Shown here piece after piece: positions 11,485 through 58,249 of a stretch of 64,000 bases of DNA (position 1 is the first letter of the stretch; each line of letters begins with the position of its first letter). The notes below the pieces were generated by a model. It saw nothing but the letters and a program-made list of their open reading frames with translations. It was not told where the DNA came from and made no database searches. The translations under genes and the position numbers were made by a program. The DNA comes from Schistosoma haematobium. Taxonomy: Eukaryota; Platyhelminthes; Trematoda; Strigeidida; Schistosomatidae. Location: the NCBI RefSeq assembly GCF_000699445.3, contig NC_067202.1, positions 1,779,565-1,843,564 of the forward strand, in the 5' to 3' direction.

Positions 11485-12010
11485 ATTTTTAATGGTCAGT
11501 CAGTCAGTCAGTCAGCTACAACGTAGGACCAGGCACATATGCTCATCGGTCCAAGTTGCCATACCCCATCAGCACAACAAGATTGTGTGTAAGGACATAG
11601 TAAAGGACAAAAGAATTAGTTCGTAGAAAGAAAGGAAGAGTGTATATACCTACGCCATTGTGATCGATTCTGAGTCATATCACACACAGTCTCCAACCAT
11701 TGGTTACAATAATCACGTGGACCCCAACCAAGTAGTTCGCATCTACCAACATGGCTCATACCGGAAGTCAATAGCCTCAAGTACTGAGGCCACGTTTTGG
11801 TTTGGCCACCCCTAACATTCTTCCAACCATCCTCCAACACAAATCATCATTGAGCGCCTTGGTAATCCGTTCTCAGGTATACACAACACGTGGCCCAACT
11901 ATCTCATTCGATGAAGATTTACAACCTCATCAACTGATTTACCGACATTCCCTAATACTCTGCGTCTAACCTCACTATTACTTACCCAGTGATCCCAGCA
12001 GATGCGAGCA
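11485..12010 (-). pseudogene. Family Q non-LTR retrotransposon, C-terminal coding end and tail
   Basis: The minus frame reads LEDGWKNVRGGQTKTWPQY, then MSHVGRCELLGWGPRDYCN and QWLETVCDMTQNRSQWRRY. Upstream it is broken. On the plus strand the left end is a (CAGT)n tract, i.e. the element's 3' tail. The same peptide order appears at 54160-54600, where LRWLGHV precedes it; this is typical of the C-terminus of non-LTR RT polyproteins. Confidence 0.7.
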
Positions 12011-12954
12011 ATATTTACTTTTTAATGGCTATTATTCTGACTCTAATTAGGTTGGATCTGATTGCTATTGCAATATGCACGTCACCAATACTCATGACTT
12101 AACTCGCGTTAGTGAATAACGGAATTAAATAAATCAAATAAGAGAATGGATGCTTGAATACATATACTTTGTACACTCAATGATCTGGACAGACAATCAG
12201 AAGGACGAAGCGAAGAAATTGAAGAAAAAGGGGAACGAAGAGAAGAGAACGAAACGAAATGACGTGCGGTGAAGATGGTGTGAGCCAACTCCATTTCATC
12301 AAGCATTAATCAATAAAAATAAGTTACAGACATGTGATGAATAGAATGAAAAGTGCATATACCTAGGCTTATATGCATACAGTCAAAGTTGATAAGCGAA
12401 TAATTGACAAGGTCAAAATATAACTCAAGAAGAATGAATAAACTGGTTTATCCGGAAACCGGAATAAGCTATGTGGTCTTGACACAGTAGACGACACTAC
12501 AATTTACAACTTAACTATAAATTGAAAGCTGTTTGTTAGACACACTACAGATTATCTTATAACAAAGAATATAGTGATAATGTGAGATGGATATTAAATT
12601 GAGGAGAAAGATTGATATAGTTTGTAAACTGAAGTTATGTATCTTGAAATTTCTTCGGAAAGCTGTAACAGACAGAGATAGACAATATTTCATCAATGAC
12701 ATCAGCTCAGCATTGTTCAATACTTCAAGTTGATTGAAACGTATCCATGTTTACTAACTGATGTAAAATTTCCGGGTTTTAATTCCCCGTCAAACTGTAT
12801 TTACATATTGCTGTGAATTATTGGGCTATGACATAACAAGTTCATTTCAAGCATTATTACCAAATATGATGGAAACACGTAGGTAACGTTATGAACATTC
12901 GTTGGTTGGATCAACCAGAACTCATTTCGCTTCGACAAGCGTTTTAAAAGTTAA

Positions 12955-13170
12955 ATTCACTAGTCAATATAAGCTAGACCACCATTGAAAACATGGAAGC
13001 ACTGGATAGTCGTCTTGTTCTGGCAGTATGAGACTCCTCAACAGTGCACATCCACGATCCTAAACACATAACTCGAACTGAGGGCCTTCTTCTTTGCACG
13101 CGACTGCTTAACTTCGACTCATGAATTCAACTACCAAAATCACTACAATCTCCAAAACCCCCCATTCTAA
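12955..13170 (-). repeat. Family H element fragment
   Basis: Terminus agctagaccaccattgaaaac, broken core (TTGAGGA), and the opposite terminal motif ctccaaaaccccccattctga-like at the right. B-box region is decayed. Confidence 0.55.
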
Positions 13171-13374
13171 TCAAAGTGCTTTAAAAGTAAGTGTAGTTGA
13201 TAAGATACATATGAATAGCTGCCGCGAGAAATGACGGTTGATCTAATATTTATATATAAATGTAAACATGTAAATATATGAACTATTTCTCTATATTGAT
13301 TAGAATACTAGAAATCAAGATTTTAATCCTAAACTGGTCACAATTGCCTGTCTACATCAATTATTGTGAGATAA

Positions 13375-13700
13375 TGGAGAAGATTTGTAGCTCAGATGGA
13401 TAATTTTGATGAAGTTTTGTTCTCTGAGATGGATGGTTTGGTCAAACCAATGGAAGATACAACGAAAACAAAGAAGTAAATAATGACAAGTTGAAGGTCA
13501 ACAGGAACCAATCAACATCGAAGTCTACAACGCAAGCTGTGAACCAAATGTCTAGAGAAATTCGAACACTTCATTTCTATGTGAAATTTGTGCTGCTGAT
13601 GATGTCGTTCAGCCGAATGATGGGAGCTCCACAACTAAACCATCCACTTCAGTGAACAAAACTCTATCAAAATTATTTATTGTCTCCAGTTAAAATCAAT
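13375..13700. repeat. Family P palindromic repeat
   Basis: The left arm ggagaagatttgtagctcag..gttttgttctctgag is matched by a right arm gtgaacaaaactctatc, with a spacer shared with 24381-24630. Arms are diverged. Confidence 0.6.
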
Positions 13701-14454
13701 TCACTTGGTCTTTAGAAAGTAATAAATATCATATTGGATAACGTTTTCTGGACTTATGTCAAATTGTATTTTGTTTTATTGATCTGTATTTCATCTAAAT
13801 ACAATTGACAAGCACCATACAAACGTTTATTTTTCGCTTATCCATTTTAACTACTGAAAATTATTCAGTAGTTTCTAAAGTTAACAGTCCTCAAACATCA
13901 ATGGGAAGATTCAAGTTAAACAATACCAAGTGAATTAACAGTAATTGTTTAGGATTTTAACTCACCACATTCAGTGTCATAGTCAGTGACTGACACTGCA
14001 ACTGACTTATTCAGGCATCTAGTAACCTTCTCTGTAAGACTGAGATTTTTACACCTATTGATCAGTATCATGTTATCTTTCCATTAGTGATGTTGGAATA
14101 TTCTATTTCGAGTTTAAATCTCACAGTATCAGTCAACATAACATCATATACTGTTATGAAATACCAAATAGTGATAATCAACCATCGATCATTGTTCATT
14201 GGACTAAGTCCACTTAGCATGTGTAGACTACCTTGTCGAATTACAACTAACTATTGTTACCTAATGGTTGTAGACATTGAACGAAACGATTCGGTCAGAA
14301 TCGGTCTCATTGGGCTACTCTTAAATACTGAGTTTTAAAGTTTACCTATGAATTCATTCATTCTATTCAGATTACCTTTCTTACTATCACTCATTCTTTT
14401 ACAATGGGGAGATACAGGCAAACAATACCAAGTGACTTTTGTTACTAGTTTTAT

Positions 14455-14615
14455 GGTGTAAACTACTACTTATGTTGACAGACCGAAAGTTCTAGGTTCG
14501 AGCCCCTCTTGCAGAATTTTGGATTCATACTCTGCTGAGGTATTTCTTACTATCAGGACGAAAGGGTCATTCAGTACTTCGGAGTTTTCAATGGTGCTTT
14601 AGCTTAGGTAAATAA
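14455..14615 (+). repeat. Family H fragment
   Basis: B-box-like GGTTCGAGCCCC followed by ctctgctgagg and aggacgaaagg. The ribozyme stem II is destroyed. Confidence 0.5.
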
Positions 14616-14985
14616 ATAAATCATAATAATTCTTAATCATATTGATAGATTTACCTAAAATAAAATATACCTTCTTCAAATGATACCAATATAAAATATG
14701 ATTGAAAAAATTTATGTATAAAGTGTATTATTCACAGATTGAATCTCTTCTTAATGATTAATTCATTGATTGGTTAGTTGTTGTCAAGGTTAACGTATAT
14801 TTGTACTACCTAAAAAAAGAAAGAAACCAAGATTGATTTTATGTGTTAATCAGAGTATACTTTCATTGATTTGACTTTATATTCATCGATAATTATTAGG
14901 GAAAGAGTAATTACGATGTTAAGGGAAGAATTCAGATTAGTGACTGATAGGGTGGTGGATAAGGATACTGGTGGGGATAATCAAA

Positions 14986-15440
14986 TGTAGTTCATCACAA
15001 CATTACAGAATGTCAATCAATTGTATGAAATTTGATTGTTCTTTTATCATTTCCATATTAGTCATTCTCCATTCTCGTTCTTTTCAATTTGATCTTCTTC
15101 ATCTTCTACCAACTTCACCTGTAGCTCTTCTAGAGTTACTGCCGGTCCCAAGCCCAGATAAAGGAAGTGGGTTGTGTATGGGGTCTGCGACACCATCCCG
15201 TAGAAAACTGACTTGCTAAAAAAACCCTAACCAGAAAAATAATTTAAACCACTTAAACTCTGCCCTGGGAGTTAGAAGATCTTCATTTAGAAGAACTATG
15301 ACGCTTCATGATGAAAGCCGAATTCCTTCGGAAGCCACGAGGCCAATGCCCCCCCCCTTCATCTTCTACCGTCAGACATTTCACTTTCGGTTGATGATAC
15401 TTACTACTTATATCTGTCGATATCAGTAGCACACACCACA
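14986..15440 (-). repeat. Family L LTR split by a nested insertion
   Basis: LTR ends tgtagttcat and acacaccaca are recognisable. The body is interrupted by 15111-15356. Confidence 0.6.
15111..15356. mobile_element. Nested 246-bp insertion with 14-bp target duplication
   Basis: CTTCATCTTCTACC occurs at 15097-15110 and again at 15357-15370. The insert relates to 11065-11210 at one end and ends in a C8 run. A long duplication suggests target-primed retrotransposition. Confidence 0.65.
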
Positions 15441-15789
15441 ATAAAACGGGTGGTTTAAAGTAGTTTTTTCACTCCTACGTATACTACTACAATAATACGT
15501 TGATATGATAATAAGACTAATCATGTTATATCAGGTTGAGGATTTACGACCCAGAAAACAGGACTAAAGTATAGACTAGAAAATACTTTATTCAATACAA
15601 GCGGTTACTCTTAGTGAGTCCACTATAGAAATCAATAACAGGAAAGGTAACTACATATTTAATAGCCCTTAGGTTTAGTACCTCTTTATCCACATTTTGC
15701 ACTCATTACTAGACATCACTTTCATGGTATGCTCTCGTTGTTTTTAATGTACATAGAAAAAATTGTGGAATACTGTCACCAACTTAAAT

Positions 15790-15970
15790 GATATTCGTTT
15801 TTCGTCCTCTCAATTTTGTAAACAACACGCGGGGTATTATTTGGCAGTGAATTCCAGACTTCCCTGGTAGTGGTTGTATGCATTTGGCCATGCTAGAGCA
15901 TTTCGAGAGAGAGAGAGGGAGGGAGAGAACTGTCTCTCCCTACTCTCGGCCGTACCAGGGTTTTTTTTAA
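15790..15970 (-). repeat. Family A repeat, 5' part only
   Basis: cgtcctctcaattttgtaaacaac..gagcatttcgagag and ctactctcggccgtaccaggg match 60900-61060. Confidence 0.6.
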
Positions 15971-16055
15971 AGTCAGTTCATAATGAAAACTATGACAATA
16001 AATACACAATAACTTACATATTTATATCAATATCAATAGTGATAGATATAGTGAT

Positions 16056-49501
<33,446 letters not shown>

Positions 49502-50090
49502 CTGGATATATAAATAGAATGAAACAAGAATGAAATAAGAGGAGGATGAAATATGTAGAGATTGTTGGTTACTGTGTGTGTGTGTGTATTTTTAAGTAAC
49601 CAAGACTACCAAATAATACCCACATGAATCTATCTATCTGTCTATCTATCTATATAGGTGTGTATGCCGTTAGTAACACATACATGCACACAGAGTTTCT
49701 TTCATGGGCTATTGGAAACAAACTTAAATTTCATGTTTTTTTTCTAAGAAGAAAAAAAACTTTCATTTCTTTTTTATATATCAAGTCATGTGAAACTATA
49801 AATCACAGGTGCTCCATCTATTCAATAATTAGTCAAACACACATATGCATAGTTGCAAGTACACTATTTAATAGTAGTTATATAAGTAGTATATGCAAAA
49901 GTAGTATTTTTTGTTCCAGTTGTTGTTGTTCTTGTTGTCTGAATCACATTTTAATTTATGTATAGTCTAGTGAAATATAAATGATTTCTAATTGTTAATC
50001 ATTGTGAATTGAGTTAATGGAATTTAATTGAAAATCTAATTATGAAATTCTTTATCGTTCAACAAATATGGATGAGAATATATTCATATT
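49502..50090. other. Sequence upstream of exon A, low complexity
   Basis: Pyrimidine-rich acceptor region, a (TG)n run near 49577 and (CTAT)n near 49631. No upstream coding exon was recognised. Confidence 0.4.
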
Positions 50091-50091
50091 A

Positions 50092-50721
50092 TAGTATTCG
50101 ATCATAGGTGTCTTCGAAATATTGTTCGTATATCCTAGGACCACCGAGTAAGTAATGCAGTTGTTAGGAAACGGGTAATGGGTAGGGATGACAAATCCAT
50201 TGATGAAATAGTGAAACTTCATCAGTTGAGATGGCTGCAACATGTGTTACATATACCCAACCACCGACTGTCCTAACGACTGATGTTCTATGGTGTAGGA
50301 GTAAGTTGGAAGAAAGATAGGGGCGGCCAGATCAAAACATCACACAAATCCATGAAGTCACTGACAAGTGGACTGATCCATGTTGGTGGGTGTAGATTAC
50401 CTGTTTGGGATCTGCAAGACGATTGAAACTGATGGTTAGAAACCTTGAATGTGACATGGCTCAACATAGTTTGCAATGGCTCAGCTGCATCCACTCTTTG
50501 TGTTCTCCCAAATTCTAACCTTCTGAATTCTTCATGTCCCTTTCCTTTTTCTTTTCCCAAATTAATTTCACTGGAATATACTCCTTGAATAACATCTTCA
50601 AACCCTAATCTTTGCGATTACTGCTTATACTCTTACTACCACTACCATTATGGTATTTTCAATCGACCATTGTATCTGTGTGAAAATGTGGTATGGCAAC
50701 TTGATCTGATGTACGTACATA
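50092..50721 (+). pseudogene. Family Q retrotransposon fragment, near-identical to 57433-58062
   Basis: The plus frame reads QLRWLQHVLHIPNHR, then VGVSWKKDRGGQIKTS, then GLIHVGGCRLPV, with stops. It is an inverted copy of 57433-58062 with only about one difference noticed over 630 bp. Confidence 0.75.
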
Positions 50722-50999
50722 CGTACGGAGTTCTACATTGTTGCTGACTGATATTCTAGTTTTTCTATTCCCAGTCTGATCCCGATCAACTATTTATTGC
50801 ATTCAATATCAACTCCTTATAAACTCAGCTACTTTTCGAATACAGCGTTCCAATTTTCATTTCGTTCAAACAATCAAAATTAGTTGGGGCTATTTACATA
50901 GTTTCATAGCTATAGCGTTATCACCCTTTGAGATATCATATTAGCTATGTTAATGAAACAGTGAAATAAAAAAATGTGAATACTTAAACAAATGAAATA

Positions 51000-51440
51000 T
51001 TTGATTTGTTAATAATCTCCACAACTCTATACTGCTAAATATCATGTGCTCACAAGTGACTAACTTCGAGAAGTAGTTCTTGAAGATCTAGTGAAAAGTT
51101 ATGATCAGTGAAGTTCAATCCATGTCCGGGGTGAGGTAGTTACCCAATGAAGTTAATCGAAGATAGTCGCACAATATCGTGTATTAGTTGAATTTAGATA
51201 TTAAAACAGTTGAATGGTGGCTCATTCGTCTAGAGGTAAAGTGTTGACAAACGAAGCCGAAAGTCGTGGGTTCGAGTCCCTTTGGTGTGCCATCGTGGAT
51301 AAGCACTTCTAATGGTTCCTATACTAAAATCAAGAGGCCATTCAGTGCTTTCAGGTCTTTAATGAAGTTTTAACGTTGATCGACACGTGATCTCAGTTAA
51401 AAATCAGCAATCTCCACAATCCTATACTCATCATTTTCGT
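51000..51440 (+). repeat. Family H element, near complete but decayed
   Basis: Middle segment catgtgctcacaagtgac..gtattagttgaatttagat, head gctcattcgtctagaggtaaagtg and GGGTTCGAGTCCC. The core is lost. Confidence 0.6.
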
Positions 51441-51598
51441 TATACCCAATGACAACGAATAAAATCTCTTGTAATGGATTTTAGATTAGATACTTTTCTA
51501 AAATCTCAATGATTCTTCCCGTTTATATCTTCAGATTAGTGGTGAGAATTTCCTAACTTTCGTAATGTGCTATGATGTACAATCCGATCTGGTCATAA

Positions 51599-51881
51599 TG
51601 TAGTGGACGAAAACTCAGGTGTGCAAAATCAATTTACCGTCTGATGTAAATTCACACACAGCGGCATCATAAAATATAAAACTCATACATTAAATACATC
51701 GTTTGCGAATTTTCTATGCGTTACTCTTTACATGCTCTATTATTCCTCTAATTCTGCTTTTATTTTGATTATTCACTGTTTACCTTCCTGTTCTTTTCAT
51801 TTCAATCTTCTTCCAGGCATTCCACTTTCGATTGGTGCTACATACTACTTATATCTGTCAGTATAAGTAACATACACCACA
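51599..51881 (-). repeat. Solo LTR, family L, with 4-bp target duplication
   Basis: TGTAGTGGAC to ATACACCACA, flanked by ATAA at 51595-51598 and 51882-51885. Confidence 0.75.
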
Positions 51882-52189
51882 ATAATATAGGAATTCGCTA
51901 ACGTTCAGCCGAGTCAGTTATGTGACTGAGGATTCATGAGTATATATATATATAATCAGTGTTCTCGTCACTGAGTGTCCACTTGTTATGGATACCAGTG
52001 ATATACTCGAAAGAATTATGAGATCTATCTTAGGATATCAGAATGAAGTGCGCATGGTGAATAGAAATTACAGTCACAGAAAAATTCACAACATAATTTT
52101 GTTTTTTTTTCATCAAAGGTATACCATAATATGACATATTCATTGACTACATGAACGTACATATGACTGTTATTTCAGTCTACGATACG

Positions 52190-52650
52190 CTTAATATTAT
52201 AAGCAAAGATAGATAGCGGCTAGCAGTAGAATCCAGTTTGATGCACGTTTTGTCCTACTTGGGACTCGCCAGCTGAATTTACTTGCATCAGAGTTGGTGC
52301 TTATAATGCTTGTGGATTAAGGCAATATTGAGACGATCCGTATAGGATGTACATACACCAGTAGAAAATGATCAAAAATCAATGGGAAGATTTAAAGAAA
52401 CAATACAAAAATGAATTGAAACTTCACCCCATTGCACAAGCTAGTAGCTATGCGGACTCATTAACTAAGTGAATAGCGCGATGGCGTTTGAAGCGAACGT
52501 TACTGAGTTTTAGTCCCGGCTTGAATGTCAACTCTGGGATTCACGTACATCCAGCTGACGAGTCCAAAATAGGACGAAACGCGTGTGCTTTATTCCACTG
52601 CTAGCCACCATCCATCTTTAACTTTGTTGTTTGTCAGAACTGTCACTTAA
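52190..52650. repeat. Inverted pair of Sm-alpha SINEs
   Basis: A minus copy (52190-52330; core CTGGCGA, AAAA, dead) and a plus copy (52445-52650; core CTGACGA at 52555-52561, GAAA at 52576-52579, but cleavage site lost) face each other around a ~110-bp spacer. Confidence 0.7.
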
Positions 52651-54160
52651 TAACAAAACTTAAAATTTGATAATTCAAGACCGTCCTATTAAATATTGTT
52701 TTATAGATTAGTCTAACACTGGTGTTTGACACATTCAACTGACAAGGAATCCTTACGAAATAAATATCACCTAAGCAGAATGAATATGACCATGTTAACC
52801 AATGACTTATTTTACATATGCGTTTTACGTTTGTATTACATCTATATTATAAGACAGATCTTTTCAGAAGTAATTTTGGCATAAACAATATTTAGGACTC
52901 TTGTCTTGATACGAACCAGCTGCCTAGTTCTTCTTGGTTTTCAATGATATACAAACTGAGATCAATCCATGATGAACGGTAACTACAGATTTAATGAGTC
53001 CATATAAAATACCTTAGTTATGATCGATAATGGATGAAAAGTATCTAAGGTTATTTACTGACCAATTCATTTAAGGCTTAATGTTTTAAACAAGCTAAGA
53101 TAAGTTAAGTATCTGTATTTTATTAAAGAACAGAAGAGAAATGATTTATCACTACTGGAAATCCGTAGCTCAAAGGTTAACTCTATGGTATTTGAAATAA
53201 TGTGTACCAGTTTAGTGATTTTGCTTGGGTTGAAGCTATCACGAGTTCACTTAATCTACTCGGTGACCAAAGACCAGTAATTTAGCTATTGATGCGTCCC
53301 AGCCCTGCTGACTAGAGGGAGAAGTCCAAGCTTGGAATGCGAAAGTGTATTCTGCAAACAACCAAAAACGAGCGATAACGACAAACACAATTCAAAACGT
53401 ATATATACAGTACAAAACCGTCTTTGGGAAGAGTTACCAAATAGCATACTAAAAGACGCAACGGACCAATAGCATTTAAGATATGTTTCCCAGTGGGAAA
53501 TACGACATGAAGGTGACAAGAGCGCTTTCGGCGCGAAAACAATGAAATTCAAGTTTTCTAAATAAAATTATAAAATTAGGTTCTTTCCCAGGTGAGTTCT
53601 GAGGATCTAACATCCTCAACAGATTTGTTGTCAACGTATAACATATCTTTGGTATAAAGGATTAATGGTGACTGTTGAATTTTATAGTTTACATCACAGA
53701 TCAATTTTAACTGGACAACTATTAAAATCTATGAAGAGTTGTAAAGTTCTTTCCTTCTAGTTAAGGATTCCCCGACTGTAAGTATACAAATCCAACCAGA
53801 GTTCGAAACTTAAGATCAGTTAGTGATATCAACCATAAAATTTCACAATCTTCACAAACCCCTTATAGTAGGAACAGTTATGTACGCTCTAGTAACTAAT
53901 TTAAAAAACGATTCTTAGAGTTCAAGTAGGAAGCCGTAACTAGTATGTTTCACTCATGTCCGGTATGAGACAATTACATAGAAACCGAATTGTAAGATGA
54001 TTGCATAATATCAAAGATTTATTCAAGTTAGACAACCAACTCACTAGTCTAATTGTTAAGCATGCATTGACCTAGAAAACGTTATCAACTATATCACCCG
54101 TTTGTATCGTAAAACTCTTCTAATCTGTTAAGCAATAGTAAGAAATGTGATGCAACAAAC
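52650..54160. other. Mostly unrecognised, one GC-richer block
   Basis: 53285-53560 has overlapping open frames and even composition, possibly a transposon remnant. A weak family H trace lies near 53780-54110. No gene is supported. Confidence 0.3.
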
Positions 54161-54730
54161 AGATGTCTTAGAAATATTACCAGCATCTGCTGGGATCACC
54201 GGATAGGTAATAATGAGGTTATATGCATGGTATTAGGGAGTGAAGGAAAATCAGTTGATGAGAATGCACATTTCCATCAACTAAGATGGTTGGGCCACGT
54301 GATAAGTATGCGTTAACACCGATTATCACGTCACGCAATACTGATTGGTGATGGAGATGGTTGGAAGAAAGTTAGGGGCGGCCAAACCAAAACATGGTAT
54401 CAGTTCACAAAGTCACTAAATTCTAGTTTGAGCCATGTTGGTAGATGCAGACTACTTAGTTGGAGTCCGCGTGACTATGTTAATCAATGGTTGGAGACTC
54501 TTGGTGATATGGCTCAAAATCGATCACAATGGCGTCGGTGTATACACTCCCTGTCTTCCCTTAAACTTTAAGATTAAAATCACTTCATATCTTTCATCTA
54601 CCAACTAATTATTTCTTCCTGTACTATATCTTAATATGCAATCTTCCTTTTCTAAATTATCACCATTGAAGTGACTACTTCTATGAATTTGGTATTCATC
54701 TTGTTTGTGCTAATGACGTAATTGTATCTC
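54160..54730 (+). pseudogene. Family Q retrotransposon C-terminal end, best-preserved coding
   Basis: The plus frame reads KSVDENAHFHQLRWLGHVIS, a stop, then DGWKKVRGGQTKTWYQ, SLSHVGRCRLLSWSPRDYVN, QWLETLGDMAQNRSQWRRC, IHSLSSLKL stop. The tail then runs to 54730. Confidence 0.75.
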
Positions 54731-55101
54731 AGTGGTCTATACTAACCTAGTTAATAATAATAATAATAATTGCTGTTATTTTTAATAGTTTATACTTTAG
54801 TCAACTTTAATTGTGGCATAGCAACGTACTATAAATTACCAGAAAAAAAGATTATTTTTGAGTATCATTATTATTTATCAATGAATTCCTTTTTTTTTCT
54901 AATCATAAAAGGACAGATTTCATTAGATTGAATGAATTGAATTAAAAAAAGAAGAAAAAAAAGAGAAAGAAAAATTAATTGTAACCAGTTGGAATCAATA
55001 AGACAAATGAACTTTCATCTTGATTGAATCAATAGTGTCACAACAAACTTAATAATCAAAGTGATTGAATGTGTCTTAATCTCTCTCTCTCTATATAAAT
55101 A

Positions 55102-55543
<442 letters not shown>

Positions 55544-56049
55544 AACCAGCACAACTATACAGCGAGTCAATTTGCCATATCACCTTAGGAGAACAAGACG
55601 AAATCATCAAAATGTATAGCAAACTGATAATATTGGTAATATTGAAATGAATAAGAGAACAAAACTGGTTCAATATGCACTTAACCATTCATTTATACTC
55701 ATAGAACCTCAAGTCTATATAGTTTATTGAGTCATAAAATTCATCATTACTTTAATTAACTTCGGGTAAAACTTCGAGAAAATTAAAACATCATAAGCAA
55801 ATGATGCATTTGATGACAATGCATAACATTTACTAAACATTGGCTTAGTAGTGGATCTACATTCTAACCAAGGCATTACGTAGTATTGATTTATACCCTA
55901 GAGACATCACGAGTTTTCTTTAAAGGGTGGAAAAATGGAAACTTTCAATATTTATATGTAATTTTGATTTCAACAGAGATGTATATTATCGATTCACTCT
56001 GAATCCTTTGAAAAAAAATCAAATACGATGGTGTAACAGCAACTAAAAC

Positions 56050-56335
56050 TGAAACAATTTGACGAACGAATGGAGTCTAGTCCGTTTCGGGTGTGAGGTA
56101 ATTATCCATCGAAGACAATGGAAGATAGTCGCGTAATATCATGGATTGATTAAAGTTAGGCGTTAAAACTGTCAGATTCCAATTCAGTATTCTAAAAGCT
56201 CAGTGTTCACATATGAAACCGAAAGTGCTGTGTTGGAATTCTGCGTGCGAGGTCGTGTATGTGTACTGCTGAGCAGTCCTATACTAGCACGAAATGACCA
56301 TTGACTACTCATAAGTTTTCAATATTCCTTTCACA
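56050..56335 (+). repeat. Family H element, decayed
   Basis: gtttcgggtgtgaggtaattatcc, gaagatagtcgcgtaatatcatgg, then a broken head and gctgagcagtcctatactagcacgaaatg. Confidence 0.5.
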
Positions 56336-56399
56336 TTGAAAATATTTTAACAGACTTTTATTTGATATATTCTTACTATATAATTACTAAATAACTGTA

Positions 56400-56930
56400 T
56401 TATTGTAAACTTCCAAATGACCAATTAACAGTAACTATACGTTTTAGTCCACTTGGTACTGCTTGTTTGAATCTCCCCATTTCTGTGTACGACTGCAGCT
56501 GATCAGTCTCTTATTGACATGTGTACATCCTGTACGGTTTGCCTCGATATAGCCTTAATTCACAGGCATTATGTGCAAAGATGGATAATGACTAGCAGTG
56601 GAACCCAGTTTAAAGCGCGTTTCGTCCTATTTGGGACACGTCAGCTGAATTTACCTGCGTCTCAATGTTGATGTTCAATCTGCGACTTAAACTCAGTACC
56701 GTTCGCTTCAAACGCCATCGCGTTATCCACTAAGCCACTCCATTGCACAAGCAAGTGGATATCAGTACTCAGTAGCTAAGCGGATAACGCGATGGTGTTA
56801 GAAGCGGACAGTCCCAGAATGAACACTGACTCTGAGATGCAGGTTTATCCAGCTGACGAGTCCCGAATAGGATGAAACACACGTCCTGGATTCTACTATT
56901 TTCCACTATCCACCTTTGCATATACGTTAT
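56400..56930. repeat. Inverted pair of Sm-alpha SINEs
   Basis: A minus copy (about 56420-56740; core CTGACGT, GAAA intact) is joined head to head with a plus copy (56750-56930) that has a near-intact ribozyme. The outer ends (gcaaagatggataat and tccacctttgc) are complementary, making a ~350-bp palindrome. Confidence 0.75.
56847..56891 (+). ncRNA. Hammerhead ribozyme, Sm-alpha, near-intact
   Basis: Stem I ATCCAG/CTGGAT is perfect, core CTGACGA (56853-56859), stem II GTCC CGAATA GGAT (one G-U), GAAA (56874-56877), cleavage triplet GTC (56883-56885). Stem III is weakened (CACACG for the usual CGCGCG). Confidence 0.72.
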
Positions 56931-56934
56931 AGTA

Positions 56935-57240
56935 ATTTAAATTTTTTATTAATCAAGTACTTACCACTTGCTCGACTCACTGTCACTTCTGATCTATTTG
57001 TACATAACTATGATTTTCTATTTTATGTTACGGTTCAACCCACTAGGTCGTTATATAAAACCATGTATTCTTGCAATAGTAGTAATAATATTAATGATAG
57101 ACGTTTGGCTTATATCTCTTATTCAGACTCAAGATTGGTAATCAAAGGACCAATAGTGGTTAAGTGTACGTTAGCTTCAACTCAAGGTTAATTATATCGG
57201 TCAGAATGTATCATATGTCTAGGCTTTGAATACCAAACTA
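56935..57240 (+). repeat. LTR-like repeat related to type 2, diverged
   Basis: attttctattttatgttacgg..gttatataaaacc and ggaccaatagtgg..atatcggtcag follow the order of 18400-18630. Confidence 0.45.
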
Positions 57241-57402
57241 TTGAATAATGCTAAACAAATTCTAACCATGAAAGTTACTATTAAGTACATTCATTAAATT
57301 TTTCTTATTGGAGATATTTATGATTGTTTCTAGTTAATTTAACTAATTTAAATAATATTTATCCAAATTAGATCTTGGGTTCAATTCCCGGTCTTCAGGT
57401 TA

Positions 57403-58065
57403 TCAGCCTACAACAACGTAGAACTTCATACTTATGTACGTACATCAGATCAAGTTGCCATACCACATTTTCACACAGATACAATGGTCGATTGAAAATA
57501 CCATAATGGTAGTGGTAGTAAGAGTATAAGCAGTAATCGCAAAGATTAGGGTTTGAAGATGTTATTCAAGGAGTATATTCCAGTGAAATTAATTTGGGAA
57601 AAGAAAAAGGAAAGGGACATGAAGAATTCAGAAGGTTAGAATTTGGGAGAACACAAAGAGTGGATGCAGCTGAGCCATTGCAAACTATGTTGAGCCATGT
57701 CACATTCAAGGTTTCTAACCATCAGTTTCAATCGTCTTGCAGATCCCAAACAGGTAATCTACACCCACCAACATGGATCAGTCCACTTGTCAGTGACTTC
57801 ATGGATTTGTGTGATGTTTTGATCTGGCCGCCCCTATCTTTCTTCCAACTTACTCCTACACCATAGAACATCAGTCGTTAGGACAGTCGGTGGTTGGGTA
57901 TATGTAACACATGTTGCAGCCATCTCAACTGATGAAGTTTCACTATTTTATCAATGGATTTGTCATCCCTACCCATTACCCGTTTCCTAACAACTGCATT
58001 ACTTACTCGGTGGTCCTAGGATATACGAACAATATTTCGAAGACACCTATGATCGAATACTAGTA
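57403..58065 (-). pseudogene. Family Q retrotransposon fragment, near-identical to 50092-50721
   Basis: The inverted partner of the copy at 50 kb. Identity begins at 57433 and stops at 58062; outside these points the flanks are unrelated. The 90-codon plus-strand open frame (57594-57866) is antisense to the RT tail and identical in both copies. Confidence 0.75.
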
Positions 58066-58069
58066 ACCT

Positions 58070-58245
58070 ACGGATATCCTCTACTCTTAGCGGCCATGTT
58101 TCGTAGCCATCATGTAGGACTTCTGGTTGTCGATACGTATTGTTGAAGAATTCTATACTAGAACGAAACAGCCATGAACTACTTCCAGATTTTCAATGAT
58201 TATCTAACTTAGACCTATTAATCATTTCAACAATTAACTGATTTA
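58070..58245 (+). repeat. Family H 3' fragment
   Basis: tgttgaagaattctatactagaacgaaacagcc..ttttcaatgattatc; the core is degraded. Confidence 0.45.
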
Positions 58246-58249
58246 CATA

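Noticed and set aside
12109..12306. 65-codon Ser-rich minus-strand frame
   Set aside because: It is the complement of a purine-rich stretch (gaagaaattgaagaaaaagg); no motif or splice context.
50288..50560. 90-codon frame conserved perfectly at 57594-57866
   Set aside because: The two protein-level copies are identical only because the DNA is near-identical. The frame is antisense to a retrotransposon tail.
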